DNA of 35,246 nucleotides. Origin: Mesorhizobium sp. Its GTDB lineage: Bacteria; Pseudomonadota; Alphaproteobacteria; Rhizobiales; Rhizobiaceae. Position 1 is the stretch's first letter; each line of letters starts with the position of its first letter. The notes under the pieces were generated by a model, which worked only from the letters and a program-made list of their open reading frames with translations, did no database searches and was not told the origin of the DNA. Shown one piece after another: positions 25,306-33,479 of the stretch. The DNA lies in assembly GCF_024509055.1 (NCBI RefSeq), contig NZ_JANINM010000299.1, forward strand, positions 1 to 35,246. Reading direction: 5' to 3'. The translations under genes were made by a program, and so were the position numbers.

Positions 25306-25659
25306 TCAGACGCCCAGCCAGAGCGCCGCGATGGCAAGCGCCGCCGGCACCGTCTGGATGAGCAGGGTCTTCCGCCCGACGGTCGCTGCACCGTAAAGCC
25401 CGGCTATCGCCACGCAGAGCAGAAAGAACATCTTGATCTGGAAACCGCCGGCGCCAAGGTAGAGGCCCCAGAACAGCCCGGCGGCGAGAAAGCCATTGTA
25501 GAGCCCCTGGTTGGCCGCCAGCACTTTTGAGGCGCTGGCGAATTCCGGCGTCAGCCCGAACGCCTTGCGGCCGCGCGGCGTGTCCCACAGCACCATCTCG
25601 AGATAGACGATGTAGCAGTGAATCAGAGCCACCAGCCCGACCAGGATATTGCCGATCAT
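25306..25659 (-). CDS. DUF1304 small membrane protein
   Basis: The 117-aa product has four membrane segments (ILVGLVALIHCYIVYLEMVL; YNGFLAAGLFWGLYLG; IKMFFLLCVAIAGLYGAATV; LIQTVPAALAIAALWL) and the family motif VLAANQGLYNGFLAAGLFW. The function is unknown. The frame extends hundreds of codons upstream through the antisense of the carboxypeptidase gene, but ATG 25659, preceded by GGAGGGG, is clearly the start. It is divergent from the carboxypeptidase gene across 144 bases. Confidence 0.88.
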   Translation of the reverse strand: MIGNILVGLVALIHCYIVYLEMVLWDTPRGRKAFGLTPEFASASKVLAANQGLYNGFLAAGLFWGLYLGAGGFQIKMFFLLCVAIAGLYGAATVGRKTLLIQTVPAALAIAALWLGV

Positions 25660-25803
25660 TGTCCCCTCCAGCCTTTTCTTCCCCGCATTGATCACGCAGC
25701 GTTGTTGGAAGGCAAGACGGACTGATCTCGGCGCTGGTCGATCAGGGTTGCCAAGGCGGGTGCGTTGGTATCTTTTCCGACCCACCAATTCGCACTGGAA
25801 TCG

Positions 25804-27291
25804 ATGATGTCTTTCCAAAAGCTCGACGAACTCGGCCACAAGCTCGAAGCGCTGGAGCATGCGCTCGCCATCCTCGGCGCCGACGAGGCGACCCATATGG
25901 CGGTCGGGGGCGGCGAGAAGCGCGCGGAGGCGATGTCCTCGCTCGCCGGCATGCTGCACCGCCAGGCGACGGCTCCGGAGATCGGCGACTGGATCGCCGC
26001 CGCGGAAGCGGAGCCGCTGAATGAGGAGCAGCGGGCTGCCGTGCGGGAATTGCGCCGCCAGTACACCAATCTCACCTGCCTGCCGGCGGAATTCGTCGAG
26101 CGCCAGACGACGGCGCGCATGCGCTCCGAGCAGCTGTGGCGCGACATGCGCGCCAGGAACGACTGGGCCGGCTTCCTGCCGGCGCTGGAAGGCATCGTGG
26201 CGCTGGTGCGCGAGGAAGCGGCGCTGCGCGCCGCAGCGCTCCGCCTCGACCCTTACGATGCGCTGATGGAGCAATATGACCCTGGCAACCGCGCCGCCGA
26301 CATCACGCCGGTGTTTGCCGACCTGAAGGCCTTCCTTCGGGATTTCCTGCCGCATGCGCTTGCCGTGCAGGATGCCCGGCTGGCGAAGCATCCGTTGAAG
26401 CCGCTTTCCGGCAGCTATGCCGTCGACCGCCAGCGGGAGCTCGGCCTGGCCATGATGGCGGCTGTCGGCTTCGATCTCACCCATGGCTCGCTGTCGGTGT
26501 CGCATCACCCCTTCTGCGGCGGGGTGCCGACGGATGTGCGCATCACCACCCGCTACAAGACCTCCGATTTCCTGTCGGCGCTGATGGGCGTGCTGCACGA
26601 AACCGGCCACGCGCTCTACGAGCAGAACCTTCCGAAAGCCTGGTCGCACTGGCCGTTGGGCAAGGCCCGTGGCATGGCCGTGCACGAGAGCCAGAGCCTG
26701 TTCGTCGAAAAGCAGATCGGCCGCAACCCTGCCTTCTGGCGCTGGGCGCTGCCGGTGGTCGAAAGACATCTCGGCGAAGCCTGGTCGCTCGACGACATCC
26801 TGCCGCACGTCCATCACATCCAGCGCGGACTGATCCGCGTCGACGCCGACGAGGTCACCTATCCGCTGCATGTCATCCTGCGCTACGAGCTAGAGCAGGA
26901 GCTTGTCTCCGGCAGGCTGGAGGCCGCCGACCTTCCCGAGGCCTGGGACGCCAAGATGCGCGACTATCTCGGCCTCTCGACCCTCGACAACCCCGCCGAC
27001 GGCCCGATGCAGGATGTGCATTGGCCAAGCGCCGCCTTCGGCTATTTCCCATCGTATACGCTCGGCGCCATGATGGCCGCGCAGCAATGGGCGGCCCTCA
27101 CCAGGGAGCATCCGAACGCCGACCAGGATCTTGCCAAAGGCGACTTCAGCACCATCAATGGCTGGCGCCGTGAGAATATCTGGTCGCAGGGCTCGCACTG
27201 GTCGACGCCGGACCTTCTCGAACGCGCCACCGGCGAGAAGCTCAACGCCGCTTACTTCACCGAACACCTGCGCAAGCGTTACGGCGACTGA
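25804..27291 (+). CDS. Carboxypeptidase Taq (M32) metallopeptidase
   Basis: Cytoplasmic zinc carboxypeptidase of family M32. The 495-aa length is typical. The zinc motif HETGH lies at residues 265-269, with the third ligand region in GMAVHESQS. Family signatures include DVRITTRY, HPFCGGVPTDVR and RVDADEVTYPLHVILRYELE, as well as FGYFPSYTLGAMMAAQ near the C-terminus. ATG 25804 or the adjacent ATG 25807 may be used; the in-frame start 13 codons upstream lacks support. It probably trims peptides in general turnover. Confidence 0.95.
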   Translation: MMSFQKLDELGHKLEALEHALAILGADEATHMAVGGGEKRAEAMSSLAGMLHRQATAPEIGDWIAAAEAEPLNEEQRAAVRELRRQYTNLTCLPAEFVERQTTARMRSEQLWRDMRARNDWAGFLPALEGIVALVREEAALRAAALRLDPYDALMEQYDPGNRAADITPVFADLKAFLRDFLPHALAVQDARLAKHPLKPLSGSYAVDRQRELGLAMMAAVGFDLTHGSLSVSHHPFCGGVPTDVRITTRYKTSDFLSALMGVLHETGHALYEQNLPKAWSHWPLGKARGMAVHESQSLFVEKQIGRNPAFWRWALPVVERHLGEAWSLDDILPHVHHIQRGLIRVDADEVTYPLHVILRYELEQELVSGRLEAADLPEAWDAKMRDYLGLSTLDNPADGPMQDVHWPSAAFGYFPSYTLGAMMAAQQWAALTREHPNADQDLAKGDFSTINGWRRENIWSQGSHWSTPDLLERATGEKLNAAYFTEHLRKRYGD

Positions 27292-27400
27292 CACGGCTTG
27301 TCGACGCAACTGGATCAAGACGCGCAAAACATGTGCCACCAGTCTTTACTTTGGCGGTAAAGGCCCTGAAAAAGAGCCTTCTTTGCGTTAGTGGGCTTGG

Positions 27401-29500
27401 ATGTTGGTGGTTAGCAGTCTTAGCGGGGCCAGGTCTTTTCGCAGCCTCTTTCTCTTGTTGATCTTGCTGGTCGGGCCGGTCTCGTCCGCCAGGGCGGACG
27501 ACACTGTTGGCAAGGGACCTGCCGCGAGCTGGATCAAACAGGTCGATATTCCCGCGGCCGATCCGGCGCGCGCCGACCAGATCAAGAACGGCATCTCGTG
27601 GCTGCTGGCGGACGAGCAGATCATCCATCGCGATCATGGCTACGATGACTATACGCGCACGGTCTATAAAATAGTCGACCGCCCCGGCCTGGAGCAGGGC
27701 GCGAGCATCGACCTGCAATTCGATCCGTCGAGGCACAAGGTCACGCTCAACCATCTGCGCATCATCCGCGACGGCGCGGTGCTGGACCGTCTGAACGACG
27801 TCAAGTTCGACATCTTCCGGCAGGAGAAGGACGCCGAGAAAGGCATCTATGACGGCTGGCTGACGGCCCACGTCAACGTCGACGACGTGCGCGTCGGCGA
27901 CGTCGTGGACTATGGCGAGACCTATGAGATCACACCGCTCGTCGGCAAGGACCTGTTCTTCTACAGCTTCTCGACCGAGTGGGAGGAGCCAGTGGGGCTG
28001 ATCCGCACCAGCATCGTCTGGCCGGCCAGCCAGCCATTGGCGATCAAGCCGCGAGGCACTGGCATCAAGCCCGTCATTTCCGCATCGGGAGCCGACTCCG
28101 TCTATCTTTGGGAGATCGCAAATCCCAAACCGGTCAAGGTCGAGGACAACGTGCCGGTTGACTTTCCGGCCTGGGGATCGATCGACGTCTCTTCAAGCGC
28201 AAGCTGGCAAAGCGTCATCGACGCGGTCCAGCCTTACTACAAGCCGGCGACTGCTTTCCCGGCGGCCTTCGCCGCGAAGCTCGACGAGATTGCGAGCAAG
28301 CACCCGTTGCCCGATGATCGGATGATCCAGGCAATGCGTCTCGTCCAGGACGAAATCCGCTATGTCAGCCTGTCGATGGGATCCGGTTCGTATATTCCGC
28401 GCGATCCGGCGACGGTGATCCAGAGCGGCTTTGGCGATTGCAAGGACAAGGCATTGCTGCTGACTTCCGCCCTCGCCAGGCTGGGCATCTCTGCTCAGGT
28501 TGCCCTGGCGGACCTCGATCGGGGGCGAGCGCTCGACCAGCATCTGCCGGCGCTGCGCGATTTCGACCACGCCATCGTCAAGGCAACGATCGGCGCGAAG
28601 ACCTATTGGCTGGATGCCACCAATTACCTGCAAGGCGGAAACGCCGACAACTTCCCGCAGCCGGACTATGGCTTCGCGCTGCCGATCTTCGGCAATGGCG
28701 CCCTGGAGAAGATGCCAAGTCCGGAGCCGAAGAACCCCACAATCAATGTCGCCGAGGATTTCTCTTTCCCCAACCAAGCTGACGGCCACCTGACGCTGAC
28801 GGTGCTTTCGACTTATGAAGGCGGCGACGCCGACGGAATGCGCAGCAAGCTCGCCAGCCGGTCGGTGAGCGACCTCTCGGACGCCTATCTGAAATATTAC
28901 AGCAAGCGTTATCCGGGCATCGAAAGCGCCGCCAAGCTGGAGATCTTGGACAATCGCGACGCCAACATCATCAACGTAAAGGAAAACTATCAGTTGTCGG
29001 CACAGGCGCTGGCCGCCAACAATCTCGCCAAGAACTTTCCTATCAAGGCAGCCGACCTCGGCACCGACATGCCAACACCAACCATAGTGGGCCGTGCCGG
29101 TCCCATCTCGCTCGGATCGCCGATCTATCGCCGTCACACCATAACCGTGAGCAATCTGAAGGCGCGATTTTCCGGTGAGGACATAAAGAGTGTCGTCACG
29201 CCATACCTCTCGCTGAAGTCGTCCTGGAACAACACGCCGACCACTTTCGAGGTGCAGTGGGATTTCCGGACACAGGCTACGCAGGTTCCGGCCCAGGCCA
29301 TCGGTGACTATCTGAAATCGGTCAAGGATGTCGGCGACAACATCGATTGGACCTACAATTTTGCCTATCGGGACGAGCCTGCGGATGCTTCGCCCGTCGA
29401 TTCTCAGAACCCGGGGCAGGAGTTGATCATCATGCTGGTGATGCTATCGTTGTTGGTCGCGGGGCCGTTGTTCCTGGTTTATCGGCTCGGCAAGTCCTAG
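27401..29500 (+). CDS. Exported DUF3857 / transglutaminase-like protein
   Basis: The 699-aa product begins with a signal peptide (SLFLLLILLVGPVSSARA). A DUF3857 beta-sandwich domain follows (DYTRTVYKIVDRPGLEQG through DYGETYEITP), then a papain-like transglutaminase core. The core has a complete catalytic triad: C347 in GDCKDKA, H390 in DFDHAIV and D405 in WLDATN. A beta-rich region precedes a C-terminal membrane segment (IIMLVMLSLLVAGPLFLVYR). It is probably anchored with its catalytic domain in the periplasm. The activity may be crosslinking, amidase or proteolytic; the substrate is unknown. A weak hairpin lies upstream (27344-27362). Confidence 0.85.
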   Translation: MLVVSSLSGARSFRSLFLLLILLVGPVSSARADDTVGKGPAASWIKQVDIPAADPARADQIKNGISWLLADEQIIHRDHGYDDYTRTVYKIVDRPGLEQGASIDLQFDPSRHKVTLNHLRIIRDGAVLDRLNDVKFDIFRQEKDAEKGIYDGWLTAHVNVDDVRVGDVVDYGETYEITPLVGKDLFFYSFSTEWEEPVGLIRTSIVWPASQPLAIKPRGTGIKPVISASGADSVYLWEIANPKPVKVEDNVPVDFPAWGSIDVSSSASWQSVIDAVQPYYKPATAFPAAFAAKLDEIASKHPLPDDRMIQAMRLVQDEIRYVSLSMGSGSYIPRDPATVIQSGFGDCKDKALLLTSALARLGISAQVALADLDRGRALDQHLPALRDFDHAIVKATIGAKTYWLDATNYLQGGNADNFPQPDYGFALPIFGNGALEKMPSPEPKNPTINVAEDFSFPNQADGHLTLTVLSTYEGGDADGMRSKLASRSVSDLSDAYLKYYSKRYPGIESAAKLEILDNRDANIINVKENYQLSAQALAANNLAKNFPIKAADLGTDMPTPTIVGRAGPISLGSPIYRRHTITVSNLKARFSGEDIKSVVTPYLSLKSSWNNTPTTFEVQWDFRTQATQVPAQAIGDYLKSVKDVGDNIDWTYNFAYRDEPADASPVDSQNPGQELIIMLVMLSLLVAGPLFLVYRLGKS

Positions 29501-29549
29501 AGCAATTTCAGGAAAAGTGTCTAACGGGCTTTCGTCCGGAATTGCGTGA
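29498..29549. repeat. Dispersed intergenic repeat, copy 2
   Basis: Starts CTAGAGCAATTTCAGGAAAA, directly on the stop codon of the DUF3857 gene, and ends CGTCCGGAATTGCG. GCAATTTC (29502-29509) and GGAATTGC (29538-29545) form an imperfect palindrome, so the element can fold. It lies between convergent genes. A degenerate copy is at 17501-17545. Such elements recur in Mesorhizobium genomes to my knowledge. Confidence 0.65.
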
Positions 29550-29594
29550 AAACAAATAGCTAGCGCGGTTCGGGATTCCGTGAAGGAGACAGGC

Positions 29595-31397
29595 TCATTC
29601 AGCCGCGCCCCTGAAGGCGCTGGCGCCGGTCTCGAACTGCAGCTTGGCGAGCCGCGCATAGGTGCCGCCCTTGGCGACGAGGCTTTGATGCGTGCCCTCC
29701 TCGACGATGCGTCCGCCCTCCATGACGAGGATGCGGTCAGCCTTGAGCACCGTCGCCAGCCTGTGCGCGATAACAATCGTCGTTCGCCCCTGCATCAAGC
29801 GCTCGAGCGCCGTCTGCACCAGCGTCTCGCTTTCGGCATCAAGCGCCGAGGTCGCCTCGTCGAGCAGGAGGATCGGCGCATCGCGCAGGATGGCGCGGGC
29901 GATCGCGATGCGCTGCCGCTGGCCGCCGGACAGCGTCACGCCGCGCTCGCCGACCTGGCTGTCATAGCCCTTTTCCAGCTTGCCGATGAAGTCGTCCGCG
30001 AGCGCGGCCTTCGCCGCCGCTTCGATGTCGGCATTGCCGGCGCCGGGCCGCCCGAAGGCGATGTTGTCGCGCGCGCTCGCCGCGAAGATGGTGACGTCCT
30101 GCGGCACGATCGCGATGCGCTCGCGAATGGCCGCGGGGTCGGCCTCGCGGACGTCGACGCCATCGATGACGATGCGGCCACTTTCAGGATCGTAGAAGCG
30201 CAGGATCAATGAAAAGACCGTGCTTTTCCCGGCGCCTGACGGCCCGACGATCGCCACTGTCTCGCCTGGCTTCACCTGGAAGCTGAGGCTGTGGACAGCG
30301 GCCCGGTCCGGCCGCGCCGGATAGGAGAAGGAGATGTCGTCGAAGCTGATCGCGCCTTTTGCCTTGGCCGGCAGCGGCTGCGGGTCGACGGGCGACTGGA
30401 TGATTGGTCTCTCGGCCAGGATCTCCGTCAGCCGCTCGGCGGCGCCGGCCGCTTGCGACAGCTCGCTCCACACTTCCGACAGGGCGCCCAAGGCGCCCGC
30501 GGCGAACACCGAGTAGAGTAGGAACTGGCCGAGCGTGCCGGCCGACATGGTGCCGGCAAGCACGTCGCGCGAGCCGAACCAGAGCACCGCCACCACAGAG
30601 GAAAAGATCATGAAGATGGCGAAGAAGGTGAGGAACGAGCGCGCGAAGACAGAGGCCCGCGCCGCCTCGAAGGCAGCCTCCACCGCGGCCGAGAAGCGGC
30701 CCGTCACCAGCTTTTCATTGGTGAAGGCCTGCAGCGTGCGCACCGCGCCGATCTGCTCGCTGGCATAGGCGGTGGCTTCGGCGAGCGTGTCCTGCGCCAT
30801 GCGCGACTTCCGCCGCACGGAGCGCCCGAAAGCGACCAGTGGCAGCACGATCAGCGGGATAGCGGCAAGCACCAGGCCAGATAGCTTCGGGCTTGTGAAG
30901 ACCATCATCGCGACGGCGCCAAGGCCGAGGATGAGGTTGCGCAAAGCCACCGAGGCGGTGGCGCCGACCGCCGATTTCACCTGCGTGGTGTCGGCGGCGA
31001 GCCGAGACACGATCTCGCCCGATTGGGCGCGGTCGAAAAAGGCCGGCGACAGGGTGGTGACATGCGCGAAGACGTCGCGGCGGATGTCGGCGACGACCCG
31101 CTCGCCGAGCGTGATGACGAAATAATAGCGGCATGCCGACGCCGCCGCGAGCAAGGCCGCCATCGCCACCAGTGCCGCGAAATACTCGGCGATGAAGGTC
31201 GAACCCGACGCCTCGAAACCGTGATCGATCATGCGCCGCACTGCCATCGGCAAGGCAAGCGTCGTCACCGCCGCAACGATCAGCGAGATGATGGCGCCGA
31301 CGACCGATGTCCGGTAACGGGTGATATACGGGAAAAGGCGTCTGAGCGGCCCGATCGAGCGCCTGCGCCCGTCTAGACTGCCACCGATATCCGCCAT
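29595..31397 (-). CDS. ABC exporter half-transporter (MsbA/LmrA type)
   Basis: The 600-aa product combines a six-helix membrane domain (about 25-320) with an ATPase domain (about 350-590). The ATPase has Walker A GPSGAGKST, Q-loop VPQDVTIF, signature LSGGQRQRIAIARA, Walker B ILLLDEATSALD and H-loop VIAHRLA. The N-terminal GPLRRLFPYITRYRTSVV segment and PLVAFGRSVRRKSRMAQD loop are typical of homodimeric exporters of lipids, drugs or peptides. The substrate is unknown. It is convergent with the DUF3857 gene and divergent from rpmE. Confidence 0.93.
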   Translation of the reverse strand: MADIGGSLDGRRRSIGPLRRLFPYITRYRTSVVGAIISLIVAAVTTLALPMAVRRMIDHGFEASGSTFIAEYFAALVAMAALLAAASACRYYFVITLGERVVADIRRDVFAHVTTLSPAFFDRAQSGEIVSRLAADTTQVKSAVGATASVALRNLILGLGAVAMMVFTSPKLSGLVLAAIPLIVLPLVAFGRSVRRKSRMAQDTLAEATAYASEQIGAVRTLQAFTNEKLVTGRFSAAVEAAFEAARASVFARSFLTFFAIFMIFSSVVAVLWFGSRDVLAGTMSAGTLGQFLLYSVFAAGALGALSEVWSELSQAAGAAERLTEILAERPIIQSPVDPQPLPAKAKGAISFDDISFSYPARPDRAAVHSLSFQVKPGETVAIVGPSGAGKSTVFSLILRFYDPESGRIVIDGVDVREADPAAIRERIAIVPQDVTIFAASARDNIAFGRPGAGNADIEAAAKAALADDFIGKLEKGYDSQVGERGVTLSGGQRQRIAIARAILRDAPILLLDEATSALDAESETLVQTALERLMQGRTTIVIAHRLATVLKADRILVMEGGRIVEEGTHQSLVAKGGTYARLAKLQFETGASAFRGAAE

Positions 31398-31456
31398 GAG
31401 CGTTTTCCTCTGGCCGCTTGCCGGTAATGCGCCCTCAATATGCGCTTGCCGCGGCC

Positions 31457-31485
31457 TTGTGATTCAATTCCGGCTGATGTATAGG
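31457..31485 (+). promoter_or_regulatory. rpmE promoter
   Basis: TTGTGA (31457-31462) and TATAGG (31480-31485) are 17 bases apart, four of six matches each. Transcription would start near 31492, giving a leader of about 113 bases that contains the hairpin at 31502-31532. Confidence 0.45.
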
Positions 31486-31501
31486 CTCGCCGACCGTTTT
31501 A

Positions 31502-31532
31502 GAAGCCGTGGCTTTTCATTAGCTGCGGCTTC
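31502..31532 (+). promoter_or_regulatory. Hairpin in the rpmE leader
   Basis: GAAGCCG (31502-31508) pairs perfectly with CGGCTTC (31526-31532). Inside, a TG/TG internal loop is followed by GCT/AGC around loop TTTCATT. It is followed by GAATTTTAAAA. It could bind L31 or act as an attenuator; this is unproven. Confidence 0.4.
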
Positions 31533-31604
31533 GAATTTTAAAAAGGGGCGCATCGACGCAGGCCAATGGCCCGTCACCAGCGCCGGCAAGCCAGGAACAC
31601 GACA

Positions 31605-31826
31605 ATGAAGGCCGATATCCATCCCGACTACCACACCATCAAGGTCGTCATGACCGATGGCACCGAATACCTGACCCGCTCGACCTGGGGCAAGGAAGGC
31701 GACACGATGAACCTCGACATCGACCCGACCACGCACCCGGCCTGGACCGGCGGCCAGCAGACCCTGCTCGACCGCGGCGGCCGCCTGTCGAAGTTCAAGA
31801 AGCGTTTCGAAGGTTTCGGCCTCTAA
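31605..31826 (+). CDS. rpmE: 50S ribosomal protein L31, zinc-free form
   Basis: The 73-aa product is an L31 with [34 protein letters not shown] and [13 protein letters not shown]. It has no cysteine, so it lacks the CxxC zinc ligands of the C+ type. ATG 31605 is chosen over an open frame 13 codons upstream on length and homology. It is a single-gene transcript with promoter, leader hairpin and a strong terminator. Confidence 0.97.
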   Translation: MKADIHPDYHTIKVVMTDGTEYLTRSTWGKEGDTMNLDIDPTTHPAWTGGQQTLLDRGGRLSKFKKRFEGFGL

Positions 31827-31847
31827 GCCGGATATCCCGCAGAATTG

Positions 31848-31876
31848 AAAAACCCGCCCAAGAGGCGGGTTTTTTT
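31848..31876. terminator. Bidirectional terminator between rpmE and the TetR gene
   Basis: An 11-bp stem (31848-31858 with 31864-31874, AAAAACCCGCC/GGCGGGTTTTT) with loop CAAGA. The plus strand ends in seven T; the minus strand also gives five T. It serves both convergent genes. Confidence 0.9.
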
Positions 31877-31893
31877 GTTGCATTCGATTGCCC

Positions 31894-32538
31894 CTATTCG
31901 GCGCGCAGCAACTCCCTCAGCGCCATGCGTTTGTAGGCTTCAACCAGCCTGTCGCCCTCTTCCCGATCGACCGATATCGCCAGCCGCACCGCCGCCTCGC
32001 CCATCTGCCAGACGAGGAAGGCCGTCGTCTCCAGTTCGACCGGGTCGGCGTCGGGTCTGAGCCGCTTCAGCACCGCGACCAGGAATTCGGCGTTGGCGCG
32101 GCTGTCGGCCAACTCGAGCGAGCGCAGGGCTTTGTCGGCCTGCGTTCCCGACCAGACGTCGCGTATCACCGGCTCGGCCAGGAACAGGCCATAGTAGATA
32201 TCCAGCAGCTCTGAAAATGCCTGCTTCAGATCTTCCGCATCGCTGACGTCCTTCAGCGCCGCCGAAATGCAGGCCTGGCTTTCGGCGGTGTAGCGTTCGG
32301 CCAACGCCCACACGATCGCTCGCTTGTCGGGAAAGAACTGGTAGAGCGAGCCGATCGACACCCCTGCCTTTTCCGCCACCTCTCCCATGCGCATGGCGTC
32401 GCTGCCTTGCTCTGCAATCAGCGCCGAGGCCGCGGCAAGCATGCGCTCGACCCGCTCGCGGCTGCGCTGTTGGCTCGGCGATCGGCGCGGTGAAGCAACG
32501 GCCCCCTGGTCGGGCTTGGCGGCGACTTTTTCATCCAT
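31894..32538 (-). CDS. TetR/AcrR family transcriptional repressor
   Basis: The 214-aa product has an N-terminal TetR helix-turn-helix at about residues 25-75 (RVERMLAAASALIAEQGSDA; MGEVAEKAGVSIGSLYQFFP; DKRAIVWALAERY). A C-terminal ligand domain follows. It is divergent from the NmrA-DUF1772 operon, and the shared 106-bp region holds a tandem repeat over the operon promoter, so it very likely represses that operon and perhaps itself. The inducer is unknown. Confidence 0.92.
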   Translation of the reverse strand: MDEKVAAKPDQGAVASPRRSPSQQRSRERVERMLAAASALIAEQGSDAMRMGEVAEKAGVSIGSLYQFFPDKRAIVWALAERYTAESQACISAALKDVSDAEDLKQAFSELLDIYYGLFLAEPVIRDVWSGTQADKALRSLELADSRANAEFLVAVLKRLRPDADPVELETTAFLVWQMGEAAVRLAISVDREEGDRLVEAYKRMALRELLRAE

Positions 32539-32570
32539 GGCTGTCTCGGGGCGATTTCTCGAAAACTGGC

Positions 32571-32599
32571 TTGACTCGCAAAATACGAGGGTTTATCAC
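32571..32599 (+). promoter_or_regulatory. Promoter of the NmrA-DUF1772 operon
   Basis: TTGACT (32571-32576) and TATCAC (32594-32599) are separated by 17 bases. The strong -35 and the overlap with the repeat at 32578-32630 fit a repressor-controlled promoter. Confidence 0.6.
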
Positions 32600-32630
32600 G
32601 TTTTGCAAATATGAGGATTATTCACGTTTT
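32578..32630. repeat. Tandem 26/27-bp direct repeat, probable TetR operator
   Basis: Unit 1 (32578-32604) begins GCAAAATACGAGG and ends TCACGTTTT; unit 2 (32605-32630) begins GCAAATATGAGG and ends TCACGTTTT. They align with one gap and few mismatches. Unit 1 covers the -10 of the operon promoter and unit 2 the start region, so a bound repressor would block transcription. Confidence 0.65.
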
Positions 32631-32644
32631 TCGAGGAGATCGAG

Positions 32645-33478
32645 ATGACTGACACGACAAAGAAACCGATTCTGATCCTGGGCGGCACCGGCAAGACCGG
32701 GCGCCGGCTGGCCGAGTTGCTGACCGCAAAAGACATTCCCGTGCGGATCGGCTCGCGTAGCGGCACGCCACCCTTCGACTGGCAGGACAAGGGAACCTGG
32801 GCGACGGCCCTTCAAGGCGTCGGCGCCGTCTACATCAGCTACTATCCGGACATCGCGGTGCCGGGCGCCGCCGAAACCGTGGAGGCGCTGGCCCAGCTTG
32901 CCGTCGAGCGCGGCATCAAGCGGCTGGTGCTGCTTTCCGGCCGTGGCGAGCCCGAGGCGCAGCGTGCCGAGGAGATGGTCAAGGCTTCCGGCGCCGACTG
33001 GACGATCCTTCGCTGCGCTTGGTTTGCGCAGAATTTCAGCGAAGGCTTCCTGGTCGAAAACGTCATCCAGGGCGAACTCGCCCTGCCGGTCGGCAATGTC
33101 GGCGAACCCTTCATCGATGTCGACGACATCGCTGATGTCGCCGAGACGGTGCTGACGGAGCCCGGCCATGTCGGCCAGACCTATGAGCTCACGGGCTCGA
33201 GGCTGTTGAGCTTCGCCGACGCCGTCGCCGAAATCGCCAAGGCCACCGGCCGCGACATCCGATACCGGCAGATTTCACATGCCGAATTCACCAAAGCGAT
33301 GGCGGCGCACGATTTGCCGCCGGAATTCACCTGGCTGCTCAACGAACTCTTCACCGAGGTGCTCGACGGCCGCAACGAGACGCTGACCGACGGCGTGCAG
33401 CGCGCGCTCGGCCGCCAGCCGAAAGACTTTTCCGCCTACGCAACCGAAACCGCCGCCACCCGCATCTGGAGCAACTGA
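32645..33478 (+). CDS. NmrA-like NAD(P)-binding oxidoreductase
   Basis: Atypical short-chain dehydrogenase of 277 aa. The Rossmann motif is ILILGGTGKTGRRLAELL (GGxGxxG). VYISYYPDIAVPGAAET, LVLLSGRGE, WTILRCAWFAQNFSE and PFIDVDDIADVAETVL are usual in NmrA/azoreductase-like proteins. Some are redox sensors, others reduce quinones or azo compounds. AGGAG lies 6 bases before the ATG. The DUF1772 gene starts one base after its stop. Confidence 0.9.
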   Translation: MTDTTKKPILILGGTGKTGRRLAELLTAKDIPVRIGSRSGTPPFDWQDKGTWATALQGVGAVYISYYPDIAVPGAAETVEALAQLAVERGIKRLVLLSGRGEPEAQRAEEMVKASGADWTILRCAWFAQNFSEGFLVENVIQGELALPVGNVGEPFIDVDDIADVAETVLTEPGHVGQTYELTGSRLLSFADAVAEIAKATGRDIRYRQISHAEFTKAMAAHDLPPEFTWLLNELFTEVLDGRNETLTDGVQRALGRQPKDFSAYATETAATRIWSN

Positions 33479-33479
33479 G

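Noticed and set aside
25660..26871. N-terminal extension of the DUF1304 frame
   Set aside because: It is antisense to the M32 carboxypeptidase; the real DUF1304 start is ATG 25659 with GGAGGGG upstream.
27344..27382. Terminator or switch between the carboxypeptidase and DUF3857 genes
   Set aside because: Two short alternative hairpins (CTTTAC/GTAAAG and AAGGC/GCCTT) can be drawn, but the stems are 5-6 bp and lack a proper T tract.
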